This document shows, in pieces, positions 1-11,387 of a stretch of 64,000 nt of DNA. This DNA comes from Cyrtodaria siliqua (taxonomy: Eukaryota > Mollusca > Bivalvia > Adapedonta > Hiatellidae), in NCBI GenBank assembly GCA_037043455.1, contig JAWPHD010001331.1:1-64000 (forward strand), written 5' to 3'. Below the pieces are notes generated by a model. It was not told the DNA's origin, did no database searches, and was given only the letters and a program-made list of their open reading frames with translations. Position numbers and translations under genes: made by a program. The number at the start of each line of letters is the position of its first letter. Position 1 is the first letter of the stretch.

Positions 1-3000
1 TCATTACTTTCACCGTGAACTTGTGATATCTCAGTGTATCTAAAGGTAGACACGAATCTCCGTCTAATAGCCTAACAATTGCTCTTTCCCCTAGTTGACC
101 TACATCTTTCTCAGACCTACTCCCCATGAACTGCTTCCCAACTTCCTGCAGGTCTGAATTTCCAACCAACGCTTTCAAAGCAGATGCCTTTCCAATTCCA
201 TATATTCGAGACGTTGAGTCACAGCCAGTCAACGCATGTAGGAAAGGCAACAGGTCACATACATTCCTAGTTAGAACAGATTGGGTTTTTTGAATGTCCC
301 AAATCTTTTTTGGTGATGCTCTGCTTTGCCTTATATCGGATCGCAGGTACACTTTATTTGATGAGTGTTGCACATGGTAACAAAGAAGAACAAGAAGGTC
401 TGTGTCTTCTCCAATGACGTATGTTATATCTTGTTGTGCGAATTCAATGGCTGTCTCAACAATTAGCATATCTGCATCCCCTGGTGCATGCCGCACAGTG
501 ATTCCATGGTCAAACAGATGGCTACCAAGTTGTTCAATGAATGTTTGCTTATTTTCAGAGTTGCTTAGAAATGTGTCTTTTTTCGATTTGAAAGGAGTGT
601 CTGGCCCAAATTTGACTTGATTTCCAACAATTCCATTACAGCGGCGTAGATGTGTTGTGTCTTTGATAGAAGGTCCGTCATTGTAGCCATCAAACACGAC
701 AATTGGTTCAGTATATCTCTGAGTGAGGTAGTTCAGATATAGATCAAATATGGAACCAAATGTCATATTTTTTGTCCATGGAATTCGGTGCAACAATGAT
801 CCACCGTCGATAACATGTAGCTTTCTCTTGTCAGTGTCATTTTCAGTTGGATCGAGAGCGCAATCGCCAATCTTCCAAATTGCATCAGCCAGCTGTGACT
901 TCTGTGCTAATCGTGGTGAACCTGTGTTGTCAAAAAGGGATGACGGTACGCTAGAAAGTTCGTATTGAAATAATGTTGACACATCTTCATAATATCTATC
1001 TGCTATTGCTGTGAGGCGCTGAAACAGAAGTTGAGGGTCAATTGCAACTGCTTCCCCAGCAATTCTGACTGATGTTTTGTCACCAAGGGTAACGACCTGG
1101 TTGGATCTTTTAAATGAATATTCATCAAGAAATTGTCCTGCCATATTTGCTACGATCTTCTCTCCAATAGCCTTCGCTTGTTCGGCATTTACCCTGCTAC
1201 CTGCTGCTACCCCAGTCTCAATATTTCTCAGTACTCCGTCTGTTTCATCAAAAGGAGAATGATCTTGCATAAATGCGAGTATCGTCCTTGTGTCTTTGTC
1301 ATCCCTTGTTGTTCGGGCAGGTTTGGTGTCCTTGTGCTGGTCACTTGTAACAAATGCTGTACCGGTGAACAGTTGCATAGCGTTATTTATTTCTGCATTT
1401 GCAGGCAATGACATCAACCACACAGCTATTTGCGTTTCTGACATGCCACGGCCTCTTGTTACTCCTCCTGTGCTTTTCAGTGACCTCATTAGTACTTGTT
1501 CTATGACAAGGTCTGTCGACAAGCCAGCCCAGTGCCTTTCACTTCTGCGCAAGGTGTGATTCCCCATTAAAAACTGCCTATGAACTTCAGGATGGTCTTG
1601 CTCTAATTTCAACATATTCTGTATGTAGATGCGTGCAGACTTCAAATATAAATTGTGTCCAGAGGCAGCAAAGTAAGGCAACATTTTGCTCAAAGTAATG
1701 AGATGTCCATTCCAGTCACCGATTCTCTCAGCTCTTATAAATTCCTGGAGTATGGACACCATATCCATGTACTGAAACCACAAAGATGCAGTCCTGTTGT
1801 GCGTAAGTTTCTGTTTCTCTTCTATGATTCTAGCTGCTACTACTTGCAAAGTTTCACTCTGTGCGATCTCATTGCTACTCATCTCCTTTTGTGTCAACTT
1901 CTCATACATCTCAGATAGTTGTCTTTGCAAGCCGGTTTCGTTAGTCAATCGTGAATCTTGAGCATCAGCTTCTCCAGGAGTTGAGTTTCCTGTTTGACTG
2001 GTGTGCAAACCAACATCCTCTTCCATGGCAGGTATATCAATATTCACTGCTTTGGATAACAGCATAGCGTGGAGGACTGTATCTACCAAGAAATGTCCAC
2101 GTAAGGCACGTGCAACAGCTTTACCATTCATCATATGTGTTACAGCATTTGGCGCATACACCGTCTCGATTGATTCCTGTAAGCCTGAACCAGACATGAT
2201 GTGCCCAATACTGCCTAGAAAACTCATCTCGGTATGGAAACCACCCAATCGGAGAACTATTTTCTTCAACGGATCTGAACTTGTGCAACATGATACAATG
2301 TTAGTGGCCTTCTGAAACAATGGCTGGTCGAAGGTAAGCACTGGAGTAACTCCATACTTCGACGACTGTGAGCAGACAAAGTGCAAGGTTGAGTTGATAC
2401 ATGTTGCATCGCTTGGGTTTAAGTTTATCATTGGCATAAATGATATCCCTGTTTTTCCCGGATACTCTTCTTCAGCACTGTAATATAGTTGCATGAACCC
2501 TGACCAGCTTGGCCTTCTTGTGTTGAGAGACCAAATGACTTTCGAAAATAGGTCAAAGTGTTCATTCTTTGTCTGTCTTTCATCAACCAAGTGGTCAGTC
2601 TGTATGTCTTCAAACATCAAGCGAGGCTCATCAGAATCGATGTGTGTAAAATACTTAATGCTGATCCTGCCAAGCGCTACAATATCTTCCAAGGATATTT
2701 CTTTTTTGGGTACTGCCATCTTCACATCGGATCCAGGGCTTGTACATGCTATTATGCCCATTCCATGGAATGTTCCATGGCCATCTAAGGTACATGCATT
2801 ATGGTCAACATTGTCAGCTACAAATTGTAGAAATTTTCCAGGGAAAAAATCTGGCAAGTTGGTGTTCAAAGTAGCTGCAGCATTGGCTTCATATCGTTGA
2901 ACCAGAGTGTAAGATGCAGAAAATCCCATCTTGTGTAGCAGATCAACCAAATATCTTGACCCAAACTGATGATGCAGCTGAACCCCTAAACCTAGCTGTA

Positions 3001-4354
3001 AGGGGGCAAGAGTGCTCTTGGGATGACAGGCTTGGATGATAGCTTGACCAATGGAAGCCAACTTGACATCGTCAATAGTGGAGAACAGTGAAGATAGGAG
3101 CAATGTCAGACTTTCTGGTAAATACTTCTTGTTCTCTTCAGTCGAAGAAATAGAACTGGCATTTGGAAAGTAATCCTTGTTTTGTTTGATTGAATCAATT
3201 TCAGTTTTGATAACTTTTGCTGCTGCTTGTATTAAGTTCTTCTTTTTTTCTTCTTCAGAGCTACATTCTTCTTTAGAATGAGTGTAGACAATGTTTGAAA
3301 GTGTTCTTCTCAGACAGACCTTGTCTTCCTTTCCTTCCAGAGTACTAATGGAGATTTTATCACCAAAGTAATCAAGAAGCTTGCTCTTCAGATGCTTCTT
3401 GGAATATGCCCTCTCTCCACATGAGTTTTCCATTACCTTGACGAGCCCACCAAAGTTCAGTATGGTACCTTCATGTTCCTTAACATAAGAAATTACATGA
3501 TTGAAACTTTCATTAATGTCAACACAATCAGGCCTTCCTGGACTTTTCTTTGGTGGTGTTTCATATGTATCTGAATACATTCGAGGAAGTTGCCTTGATG
3601 TTCTAAAATTAACATTACATTTTTGGTGGTAGACTGCATCTGCAGCAGGTAAGTCAAGAACCGAGGATATTCTGTTAAGTACTTCAAGTGACCATGAATC
3701 ATTTCTTTCTATACATTTTTGCTTTATAGTTTCTTGAAATTCAATTGTTCTAACGGGATATACATCAGCACTTCTTTTCCTATTATTAATTTTGGCATGG
3801 TGTCCACAAAAAATACATGTGTTTTCAAAATCAAATGTTACAACTGAACGTGTTACATAATTATTATTATTATTAGTGTCACATTTGCTTGATGAACTGT
3901 TTCTCGGGTGAATAAAATCACGTCTACAGTCTGTGTGGACTATCTGACCCGGAACAACATGAATATTCGCGAGTCTGTCCTTGCTGGTTCTGTTGATGGT
4001 GTCACAACCTTTACCACGAAGTACAACAGTTGGTTTGCTATCATCAACGGGTAAGTTGCAGAAAGAACACTCTTGCTGAAAAAAAGATACAATTTATTTA
4101 AAAACTATTTCATTTTCGAAACATGCAAATGTTACATAAATTTGATAATTTAACCCCAAAAAAAGTTGGAAAGACTAGGGATTATTATTAAATAATAACT
4201 GGAAGTAATTTATTGTTTGGTTTAACATGTATGATGAAGAGAAAAAAGGGTGTCATCTCATCATTGTTGATCATGCTAATGCATGATAAAGACAGTAAAA
4301 CAACATGTATTTTCAGTGTGATTAAAAATGCAATTCACTTACTGTAATATCCAT
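1..4354 (-). CDS. Zinc-module protein with C-terminal FEN1/XPG-like (PIN-like) nuclease domain, partial
   Basis: Runs off the left edge. Coding exon 1 is 4354-4343 (ATG, codes MDIT, donor GTAAGT). The intron is 4342-4076, with acceptor ...TTTTTTTCAG. Exon 2 is 4075-1, phase 0 and open throughout, giving about 1,360 residues. The N-terminus has two CxxC...HxxC zinc-binding modules (CSFC...HTDC, then CIFC...HQKC). A middle region holds family-like blocks GGFHTEMSFLGSIG (about residue 610) and HWAGLSTDLVIEQVLMRSLK (about 850). The C-terminus shows, in order, IDGGSLLHR, VVFDGYNDG, GDADMLIVE, GEDTDLLVLL and LTGCDSTSRIYGIGK. These match the acidic motifs and the helix-two-turn-helix GIG of FEN1/XPG nucleases. 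Similar uncharacterised proteins are, from memory, widespread in invertebrates and often multicopy. All acidic residues are kept, so an active nuclease is plausible. The substrate, and whether it is a host or transposon gene, are unknown. Confidence 0.85.
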
Positions 4355-5178
4355 TTCAGATGGCTATGGTCACATCACATTGCTGAGCAATAACCCATGA
4401 TCCATCATCCTGAAATTTCAAAATTAAGTTCTGCATTATTCCAATAGAATAAGAGATTATAATTTAACTCATCTTTATTTCTGTGGATGTTCAAGCTCAC
4501 AAATAATTTATATTCTTCCCGTTATTATAACATAACTTGTTAATATTATTAATGAGTACCTGCATTAAAACAATTACAATCATATAAATTGTTTATTTAC
4601 AATCATTACTTTACCTTGGAGAAGCAAATGAACTGGCCACTGGATTGGCTGCCAAACGATAGAGTTTATGATGCATGGCCTTCATCTGACTAGGTCTCAC
4701 TGAATACTGGTCTAAAAAATAGGGTGAATTTGAAAGATACATTTCCTGATAAATGTATCTGAATTATAATACAAACCATCATATCATAGTAGATATATGT
4801 ACTGAGGATACGCCATTTCAATATTTTACTTTTTAAAAGTTAACTGATTTAACATAAAACAATTTATTTTCTTGGACCTAAAAGTGTGATACAGTAAACA
4901 ATTTTAACTATATAGGATCCGTAATAAATATGTTAAGTAAACAAATGCAAACTAAATGCAACATTTTAAAAGAAATTTTCTTTACTAAACAAATTTGTAA
5001 TGTAATATATAAAATAGAAATAAAATACAGGCTATTAATCAATTCAGTTATTGCTTACCACTATGTGGGCATTCTCTTGTTTAGAAGTATATTTCCAAAT
5101 GGTATAGCTTCACAATGGCTCCTTTCCAACGACTACCGTACTGGCTTTCCCAATATAGATGTTACACATCATGCATCC
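4355..5178 (-). other. Candidate 5' untranslated exons and promoter area of the nuclease-like gene
   Basis: Reading the minus strand upstream of the ATG at 4354, three exon-like blocks have good splice sites. The first ends at 5059 (donor GTAAGC) and begins near 5178. The second is 4711-4615 (acceptor TTTTTTAG, donor GTAAAG). The third is 4409-4343 (acceptor AAATTTCAG) and carries the ATG. The second and third can be read together as a short frame ending in ATGTGA before the main ATG, so it would act as an upstream ORF if spliced this way. This is inferred from splice consensus only; no transcript data were available. Confidence 0.35.
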
Positions 5179-5911
5179 TTTTAAAGAGAAAATGGGGTTT
5201 GAATGAACAAAAGAACAGAACATCATCAATAAAATGCAGTTAAAATGTGATTTAAAACGCATAAATGATGTTTCTATATTTCGCGCGATTACGCATTTAT
5301 GACCCGTACGGGCTTCCGTAGTTTTAAAAATCGGCGAAAACCAGTGTTATGCTATTGCTATTTTTTCCATTTTAAATTACCAAATTCGATTTTTATTTGA
5401 TTAGTTTATCATATTTAGCCATTTCGGGTAACTTTATATGGGTATTATGGTACAATACGACAATAAATATGAAATTTCGTTGATTTTCGTGATATTAACT
5501 TTTCTCAACTGATTTGGATAACAACTGTTTTTTTTTAACAAGAATAAACGCTGACGCGTAATACAATCAAAATAAATACATAATATGGAGAAAATAATAT
5601 ACTTACATGGCCAAACACGCTTTTCTCATTGTTATTTCTCGCAAAAACAGTTGCCTTTGGATGTTTACATAATTCCGGAAGTTCAAATATGGCGCGTGCA
5701 AACTTGTTTTGTACGAGTATGGTGTACCATTCAGGACATAAATTGTGAATCCTAAATATTGATAAATATCGAAAATAAAATTTAAATTAAACAAATTTCC
5801 CATCATCCACGGAAGTGCAACTTTTTTCTGAATACATGTCTAAGGTTGATGTTTCGCAGGTGATACTTATTGAAACTTTTGCAATTACTTCAAGGTGATA
5901 TTCTACGCTGA
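5179..5911. other. Intergenic stretch, no gene seen
   Basis: AT-rich sequence between the nuclease-like gene and the truncated lectin copy. Short open frames at 5603-5806 and 5787-6044 have no recognisable domain. Similarity to the lectin family stops abruptly near 5915, so this is the breakpoint side of the truncated copy. Confidence 0.5.
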
Positions 5912-6370
5912 CTAGCCTATTGTCATACATAGGGTTGTATTGTATCCACACGTTCTGGTTCGCGTGATCATGCTGAATGTTCCCCTTTTTTTCGCAACAC
6001 AGTCTGTCCATTCTGACCAGTCTGAACACGGATGGAGTCGACATATTTCATTAAACATTTCTTCCTTCTCATTCTGCATCTTTGCTGCAAGGCTCTGATT
6101 TACGTTGGCTATGTTCTCTTCCAGGTTTTGCGAAGTTTTGGCTATTTCCTGTTCCAAGTTTTGCGAAGTTTTGGCTTTTTCCTCTTCCATGTTTATCAGG
6201 GTTTTTCCAATCAGTCTTAACAATGGTTTATCAATCTTTTTCCCGATGTCAAGAAGAGTTTGGCCTTCCATTTTATCATAAGCCACCTCATTTGTATCAC
6301 TGATCGGATTTCCATTACCAAGCCTTCCAAATACACAGATCAACAGTAAAATCCACAGAAATGTTTTCAT
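5912..6370 (-). pseudogene. Truncated TSP1/C-type lectin family copy (CTLD missing)
   Basis: The first ATG is at 6370; a longer frame from a TTG at 6385 is not favoured. The 152 codons match the full-length paralogues: signal peptide (FLWILLLICVFG), coiled coil with two 11-residue units, and TSP1 with WSEW and RTRTC. It stops two residues after CMT, before the last two TSP1 cysteines and the whole lectin domain. Downstream sequence is unrelated to the family. The promoter region is conserved, with two TATA boxes, so it may still be transcribed. The product would be a secreted fragment with an incomplete TSP1 fold, so it is probably a pseudogene. Confidence 0.85.
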
Positions 6371-6457
6371 TTTGATTTTGTTCAATTCAGAGTTAATTGT
6401 TAATAAAAATGTTTATTCCTCTCAGTAAAACTAGATCTCAGAGGTGAGATTTATCCA

Positions 6458-6524
6458 TTTATACTTCTCTCCGTAAAGCTAGATCTCAGATATAACTGTT
6501 AGTGGTGAGATTTATCCATTTATA
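6458..6524 (-). promoter_or_regulatory. Tandem duplicated TATA-box promoter of the truncated lectin copy
   Basis: TATAAATGG occurs on the minus strand at 6463-6458 and again at 6524-6519, each within a repeated block GGATAAATCTCACC...AGATCT. The period is 61 bp. The proximal box lies about 90 bp from the ATG at 6370. The same doubled arrangement sits upstream of the copies at 18.9 and 21.6 kb. Confidence 0.6.
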
Positions 6525-7905
6525 CTGTCTTGGCAAAAATTCTAACAGGAAAACTTTCAGTTTGTTTTAAGGACAACAAAAACAAAAAAATATGATTGGA
6601 TGATTTTTTAAAAGTGTTTATAAGTGTATTATTCTCGAGTAAGTGTTTATTAAAGTGTTTCATGTATTCAGCTCTACTGGCAGCATATGTGTTAGTTAAG
6701 GCTCCTTCTGTCAGTGAATTGTCACTGTGGACATATCCTCTGAAATAGCTGTGCAGATTTATATTGAAGTTGGCATGAATGTTATGTTAAATGGGGGTAT
6801 TCTTTCGGATTAATTGTATATTTTAGAGAACAGAAATATAACGAAATTTCAAGAATCTCCAAAACCACTGATTTGTTGGCACCTGCCATTTCAGAAAAGG
6901 ACGAATGAGGACATAGTAGGGCCTAAATTAAAATATTGTTTGTTTGCAGTTTGCGACCGACCCACGGCAAATCCGCCGACCCAAACAATTTTTTTTATTT
7001 ATTTTTTTTTTTTTTTTTTTCAAGTTTTTTTTCAAGTTTTTTTTTCTTGCATGTTCTGTTAATATTTAACTAAACCCTTTTTAAAAAAAACCAACTCTAT
7101 GGATAATACTAGTGAAGCACACGACATTTGCATGCCGTCGATGAGCATGCGTTAATAATAAAAATGTTTTAAAAAAATAAATATATCCCTACCTACCGAT
7201 CCACCCCTAAAAACCATGGGTCGGAAACTGCAAACAAACAATTTTTTAATGGTGGCCTAATAGTCTCCATCGACCAGTCAGTCAGTAAGATTCAAGTTAT
7301 GTTTTGGTGTAAGAATATATTAAAAGCACCCGTTTGTCCTGAAAATTCTTTGAATCAACCTTTATCAGGTTGTATTTTTGTGAAGCCTGCATAGCATGGT
7401 AGATACTTACAGATCACTCTGTCCTTCGTGTGTCGACATCTGTCATTGTCCATCCGTCACACTTTAACCTGCAATATGACCTTGACCATGACTTGAAAAG
7501 TACTTGACCTGTGTTCTTGAAACTTCATAAACATCTTCATCATAACCCAAGGCATGTTGCTACACATAACTCTGACTTTCATTTCTGCAGAGTTATTCCC
7601 CTTTTCATAAAACCTTTCACCTGACATACCCTTCTAGTATTAATGTAAATATTCATGCATTTCTGCAATGCTCAACAAAAAAAATGGTTTACAGTTATAC
7701 TGAAATGTAAAAAAAAAATAAATTCTAAGTCCACTAGAGAGATTTCAATGGTATTATACATAGTTTTGGTTGGGAGCTGTATAGGAATCACTTCTGTCCC
7801 GTTGCTTCGCGTCCCATAACATCCCATCCAAAAGTAGTAGTTTTCCATTTGAATAAATTGTATTTCTTTTTGGTATGATGACTTCATTAGGATACACTCC
7901 ACTAA
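6525..7905 (-). repeat. Conserved upstream module of the lectin family (copy 1)
   Basis: Sequence from the promoter to about 7905 is closely repeated at 19,097-20,130 and 21,730-22,620, upstream of other lectin copies. It holds a single copy of the roughly 147-bp block that is tandemly repeated at 23.2 and 32.6 kb. It is interrupted by a TA-flanked MITE at 6919-7257 that the other copies lack. No coding gene is seen. Confidence 0.7.
6919..7257. mobile_element. MITE with TA target duplication (Tc1/mariner-like)
   Basis: A 339-bp insert lies between TA dinucleotides at 6917-6918 and 7258-7259. Its ends are inverted repeats: GGGCC...TTGTTTGTTTGCAGTTT on the left and the complement AAACTGCAAACAAACAA...GGCC on the right. 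It contains a long poly-T run at 6990-7045. The paralogous modules near 19.49 and 22.12 kb join directly across this point, giving an empty-site control. Superfamily assignment rests on the TA duplication only. Confidence 0.7.
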
Positions 7906-8470
7906 TTTTAAGCATTGTACTAATAAACCTTTGAAAATAATTTGAAAAAATAAATGTATTTAAAACAAAAACTTATTGTGTGTCTATTAAAGACAACTTG
8001 AAAGTAAATCTGTTTGGTAACCACCTTTAACAAATCTCTTTGTTTCTGGCAAGTTTTGTTGACATTTTTCCAATTAGTGCATATTTTAGCATGAAAAAGA
8101 GGATTCCTGATCTTGTAAAATTATAGTTTAATAAAATTTGCAAGGTTAAGGTCAGAGTATTGGGTCATATTGATGTCAGAAAAATGACAAAATGAAGGGT
8201 GAACACTTTGACCCCTTGAACTTGTAGGGGAGAAAATACACATTTTAGGCAATAACATTTTGGCTTTTTGAGATCATTTAGAAATTAATTATGTTAAGAA
8301 AATATCAGAAGTAAATACATGTTTTATGCAAATTTTATTAATATGTTCTTGTTATTAGATATTTGAACCTGTCAGAACTCGGTCTAAAGATTCTGTGAAA
8401 GTTAGAGTAGATTCTCTCTGTTTGAGACTTCTAGGTAAGAATGTACTAACTCGAGTTCCTTCTTACATAT
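7906..8470. other. AT-rich spacer
   Basis: No open frame, RNA gene or repeat that I can name. It lies between the lectin upstream module and a SINE-like fragment. Confidence 0.4.
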
Positions 8471-8479
8471 TTTCACTCA

Positions 8480-8815
8480 TTAAAACTCTGCGGGTTGGAA
8501 TCCCAGTAGGCAATCAACTTGTCAAGTGAGAAAGTGTTGATTCTTACGGATGGTGGGAGGTATACAGTGCTGGTTCTACTAAGGAACAATTGGGGCGGTC
8601 TGCCTCTACCACAGAAAACATTGCCTGTCATATATGGCTTAACATGTGCTAAAGATGAGCAAAACACCAAACAAACACACATCAAACAAACCATACACCT
8701 GCACAATTGTCTTCTTTTGTTCACGCCGTATGACTCTTCAAAGAAAATATTTTGCATTCTAACGCACTTTCCAAAAATCCGATTGATGTTCAAAAATGTG
8801 CACTATTAAATATTG
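8480..8815 (+). mobile_element. tRNA-derived SINE-like element
   Basis: Contains a pol III B-box-like motif (GGGTTGGAATCCC at about 8490-8502), but no A box, so it is probably 5'-truncated. The body GGGAGGTATACAGTGCTGG and a CAAACAAACAC-rich tail are repeated at 58.75 and 59.54 kb. The 106- and 96-codon frames on both strands here are artefacts of the repeat. Confidence 0.5.
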
Positions 8816-9137
8816 CTTAACCCTTCACAAATCCACTCTTGTGATGTTCAACCATCAAAAAGGTGACATGACATTTATTTCAGTGCATTTGAGAGTATAA
8901 CTGTCAAAAACAATGAAATGTGTTAGAAACAGGTTATCCAGTATTGGAATGTTGACTTTAGCAATGGTATATCAGTTGTTTAATTGTTCTAAATTGTGTT
9001 TAATAGCCACGCATTACAGTCATCCCTATATTTATGATTTTACAGTTGCAGGATTATTATCATATCCTGACTAAAATGACCTGTACAAAAAATTTAATTA
9101 CACAATTTGAATTACTACAAACATGTTTTAAAGGTAG
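8816..9137. other. Spacer without recognisable feature
   Basis: Unremarkable AT-rich sequence between the SINE-like element and a MITE. Confidence 0.4.
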
Positions 9138-9355
9138 TTTAACCCTTAATCCGCTACATATATATATAATGGACTGTTCTTTCTTTGAATTAAGACCATT
9201 CAATTTATGTGACAAAGGAGTGTTTTGGTGAAAATGACTGATCAGCAGCTTGACATTGTAAACCCTGATCGGCCTGCGAGTAACTCGCAGGCTGATCTGG
9301 GTTAACAATGGACGCAACAGCTATTATAGTCGTGCCTAGCAGTTTAAAGGTTAAG
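9138..9355. mobile_element. MITE family A (ends TTTAACCCTTAA / TTAAAGGTTAA)
   Basis: About 218 bp with imperfect terminal inverted repeats and an internal palindromic core (CTGATCGGCCTGCGAG...CTCGCAGGCTGATCTGGG). Close relatives lie at 17188, 20179, 22621 (partial), 29729 and 60266. It sits on the 3' side of the 9.65-kb lectin gene. Confidence 0.65.
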
Positions 9356-9650
9356 CATTTGTTAACATTTTTACAACATACAAGTTTTGATATAATATAT
9401 AGTTATTTGAACTGGATTGAAAAATGAAATAATTACAAAGAATGAATAGTATAATACATACATACATGTAGTACAACATAATGAATGTTTTTATTTTATT
9501 TAAAACAAAGCTGGATAGCTAGTTGTCACAACAATTTCTTAAATTGATTAAAATTAACTAAAGATTATGTACAGATGTTTCCCAGTTAGTTAGACAAATC
9601 TTCCCTGAGGCCCTCTCAATGATGGAATCCTGTCCTGATCTGTCACATAA

Positions 9651-10532
9651 TTATGCTGAGACTTCACAGATGAAATAACATGCATGTGTGCATGGATAGG
9701 CCATCCATTTTCTGGCACCATTTTCTAATTTGCACAGATCAGTACTCCCAGTTGATGGTTGCCCTGATTGCCAGTTGGAGTAAGATGAGGGGTCTTTCCC
9801 ATATGTATATTCCCATGGGGAGTCCACAGTCTTCCGCTCTCCATCCATCCATAATGCATATGAACTCATGTTGTGGCTTGGAAGAAATTTGCGCACATCT
9901 TCAGTTTTGGTTTGACTGTTTATGTTCACCACGTGCCCGCCATCTTTCTGACACGTAGCTTCAGCAGATGCTTTATTCATCCGAGTGTTGAAGAATTTTA
10001 AGCAGAATTCGTGTTGTGTGTAGTTGTAGTCCTCTCTGCAAGCTCCTTCACATAAATTTGACTCAGTTTTGCTCTCCCCTGTTGTCATACATAGGGTTGT
10101 ATTGTATCCACATGTTCTGGTCCGCGTGATCATGCTGAATGTTCCCCTCTTTTTTGCAACACAGTCTGTCCATTCCGACCAGTCTGAACACGGATGGAGT
10201 CGACATATTTCATTAAATATGTCTTCCTTCACATTCTGCATCTTTGCTGCCAGGCTCTGATTTACGTTGGCTATTCCCTCTTCCGTGTTTTGAGACATTT
10301 TGGCTATTTCCTCTTCCGTGTTTTGCGAAGTTTTGGCTTTTTCCTCTTCCATGTTTATCAATACTTTTCCAATCAGTCTTAGCAGTGGTTTGTCAAACTT
10401 TGTCCCGATGTCAAAAAGAGTTTTGCCTTCCATTTTATCATAGGCCCCCTCATTCGTATCACTGATCGGATTTCCATTACCAAGCCTTCCAAGTACACAG
10501 ATCAACAGTAAAATCCACAGAAGTTTATTCAT
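9651..10532 (-). CDS. Secreted coiled-coil/TSP1/C-type lectin-like protein, copy 2
   Basis: Intronless, 293 residues from the first ATG at 10532; the longer frame begins at a TTG and is not used. Order: signal peptide (about 1-20, LLWILLLICVLG), coiled coil of 11-residue units (AKTSQNTEEEI, AKMSQNTEEGI), TSP1 domain with WSEW and RTRTC and six cysteines, then a CTLD with ATC, DLC, YPC and FIC cysteines and LWMDGERK...NW..GQPS. The calcium/sugar motif EPN or QPD is replaced by QPS and no WND is visible, so classical Ca-dependent sugar binding is doubtful. N-glycosylation sequons NQS, NTT, NYT and NMS are present. AATAAA-type signals lie near 9490-9500. The CTLD is very close to that of copy 4. 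Likely secreted and oligomeric; ligand unknown. Confidence 0.9.
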   Translation of the reverse strand: MNKLLWILLLICVLGRLGNGNPISDTNEGAYDKMEGKTLFDIGTKFDKPLLRLIGKVLINMEEEKAKTSQNTEEEIAKMSQNTEEGIANVNQSLAAKMQNVKEDIFNEICRLHPCSDWSEWTDCVAKKRGTFSMITRTRTCGYNTTLCMTTGESKTESNLCEGACREDYNYTQHEFCLKFFNTRMNKASAEATCQKDGGHVVNINSQTKTEDVRKFLPSHNMSSYALWMDGERKTVDSPWEYTYGKDPSSYSNWQSGQPSTGSTDLCKLENGARKWMAYPCTHACYFICEVSA

Positions 10533-10634
10533 TTTGATTTTGTTTAATTCAGAGTTAATTGCTAACAAAAATGTTTATTCTTCTCTCCGTAAAACTAGTT
10601 CTCAGATATAACTGTTAATGGTGAGATTTATCCA

Positions 10635-10640
10635 TTTATA
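10635..10640 (-). promoter_or_regulatory. TATA box of lectin copy 2
   Basis: TATAAATGG on the minus strand about 105 bp upstream of the ATG at 10532. This copy has a single box, unlike the doubled promoters at 6.5, 19.0 and 21.7 kb. Confidence 0.6.
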
Positions 10641-10740
10641 CTATCCTGGCAAAAATTCTAACAGGAAGAGTTTCAGTTTGTTTTAAGGACAACAAAAATA
10701 TAGAAATATTATTGGATGATTTTTCAAGAGTGTTTATAAG

Positions 10741-11387
10741 TGTATTATTCTAGAGTTTATTAAAGTGTTTCAAATATTCAACTCTACTGGCAGCATGGGT
10801 GTTAGTGAAGTCTCCTTCTGTCAGTGAGTTATCACAGTGGAAATATCCTCTGAAATAGCTGTGCAAATTTCTATGGAAGTTGGCTAGTATATTAAGTGGG
10901 TGGTGTGCTTTCGGAATATTTGTATGTTTTAGAGAACAGTAGTTAAAACGAAATTTCAAAGATCTCCAAAACCACTGGTTTATTGGTGCCTGCCTTTTTT
11001 CGAAGAAGGACATAGTAAGTCTCCATCAGCCAGTCTGTCAGCAAGATTAGTTTTATGTTTTGGTGTAAGAATGTCTGAAAATCACCCGTTTGTCCTGAAA
11101 AAGTTAAAATGCCTGTTCCTTGGATCAACAAAAAATTTGGTTTACAGTTATACCAAAATATAAAAATATATTTTTCTGAATCCACTAGAGAGATTTCAAT
11201 GTTATTTTACCAAGGTTTGGTGGGGTGAGGGTGCTATATAGGAATCACTTTGTCCCTTTGCTTTGCGTACCATCCCATCCCGAAAATGTCCATTTACAAA
11301 TAACAATTGAATAAATTTTATTCCTTTTTGGTATGATGATATGACATCAGAATCAAGACTTCATTATGTAACACTCCACTTATTATG
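10741..11387 (-). repeat. Lectin upstream module with single 147-bp-type block
   Basis: Matches the modules upstream of the copies at 23.2 and 32.6 kb. It shares the block HSYFRGYFHCDNSLTEGDF (conceptual, minus strand) but only once. The conceptual frame here is short and unsupported. Further on, TTTCTGAATCCACTAGAG and CTATATAGGAATCACTTTG are shared with the other modules. Confidence 0.6.

Noticed and set aside
402..2315. Several plus-strand frames of 60-135 codons in the first 4 kb
   Set aside because: They are antisense shadows of the continuous minus-strand exon with clear protein motifs.
10533..10568. Longer N-terminus for the lectin frames
   Set aside because: The extension starts at TTG; the downstream ATG sits directly before a textbook signal peptide in all copies.
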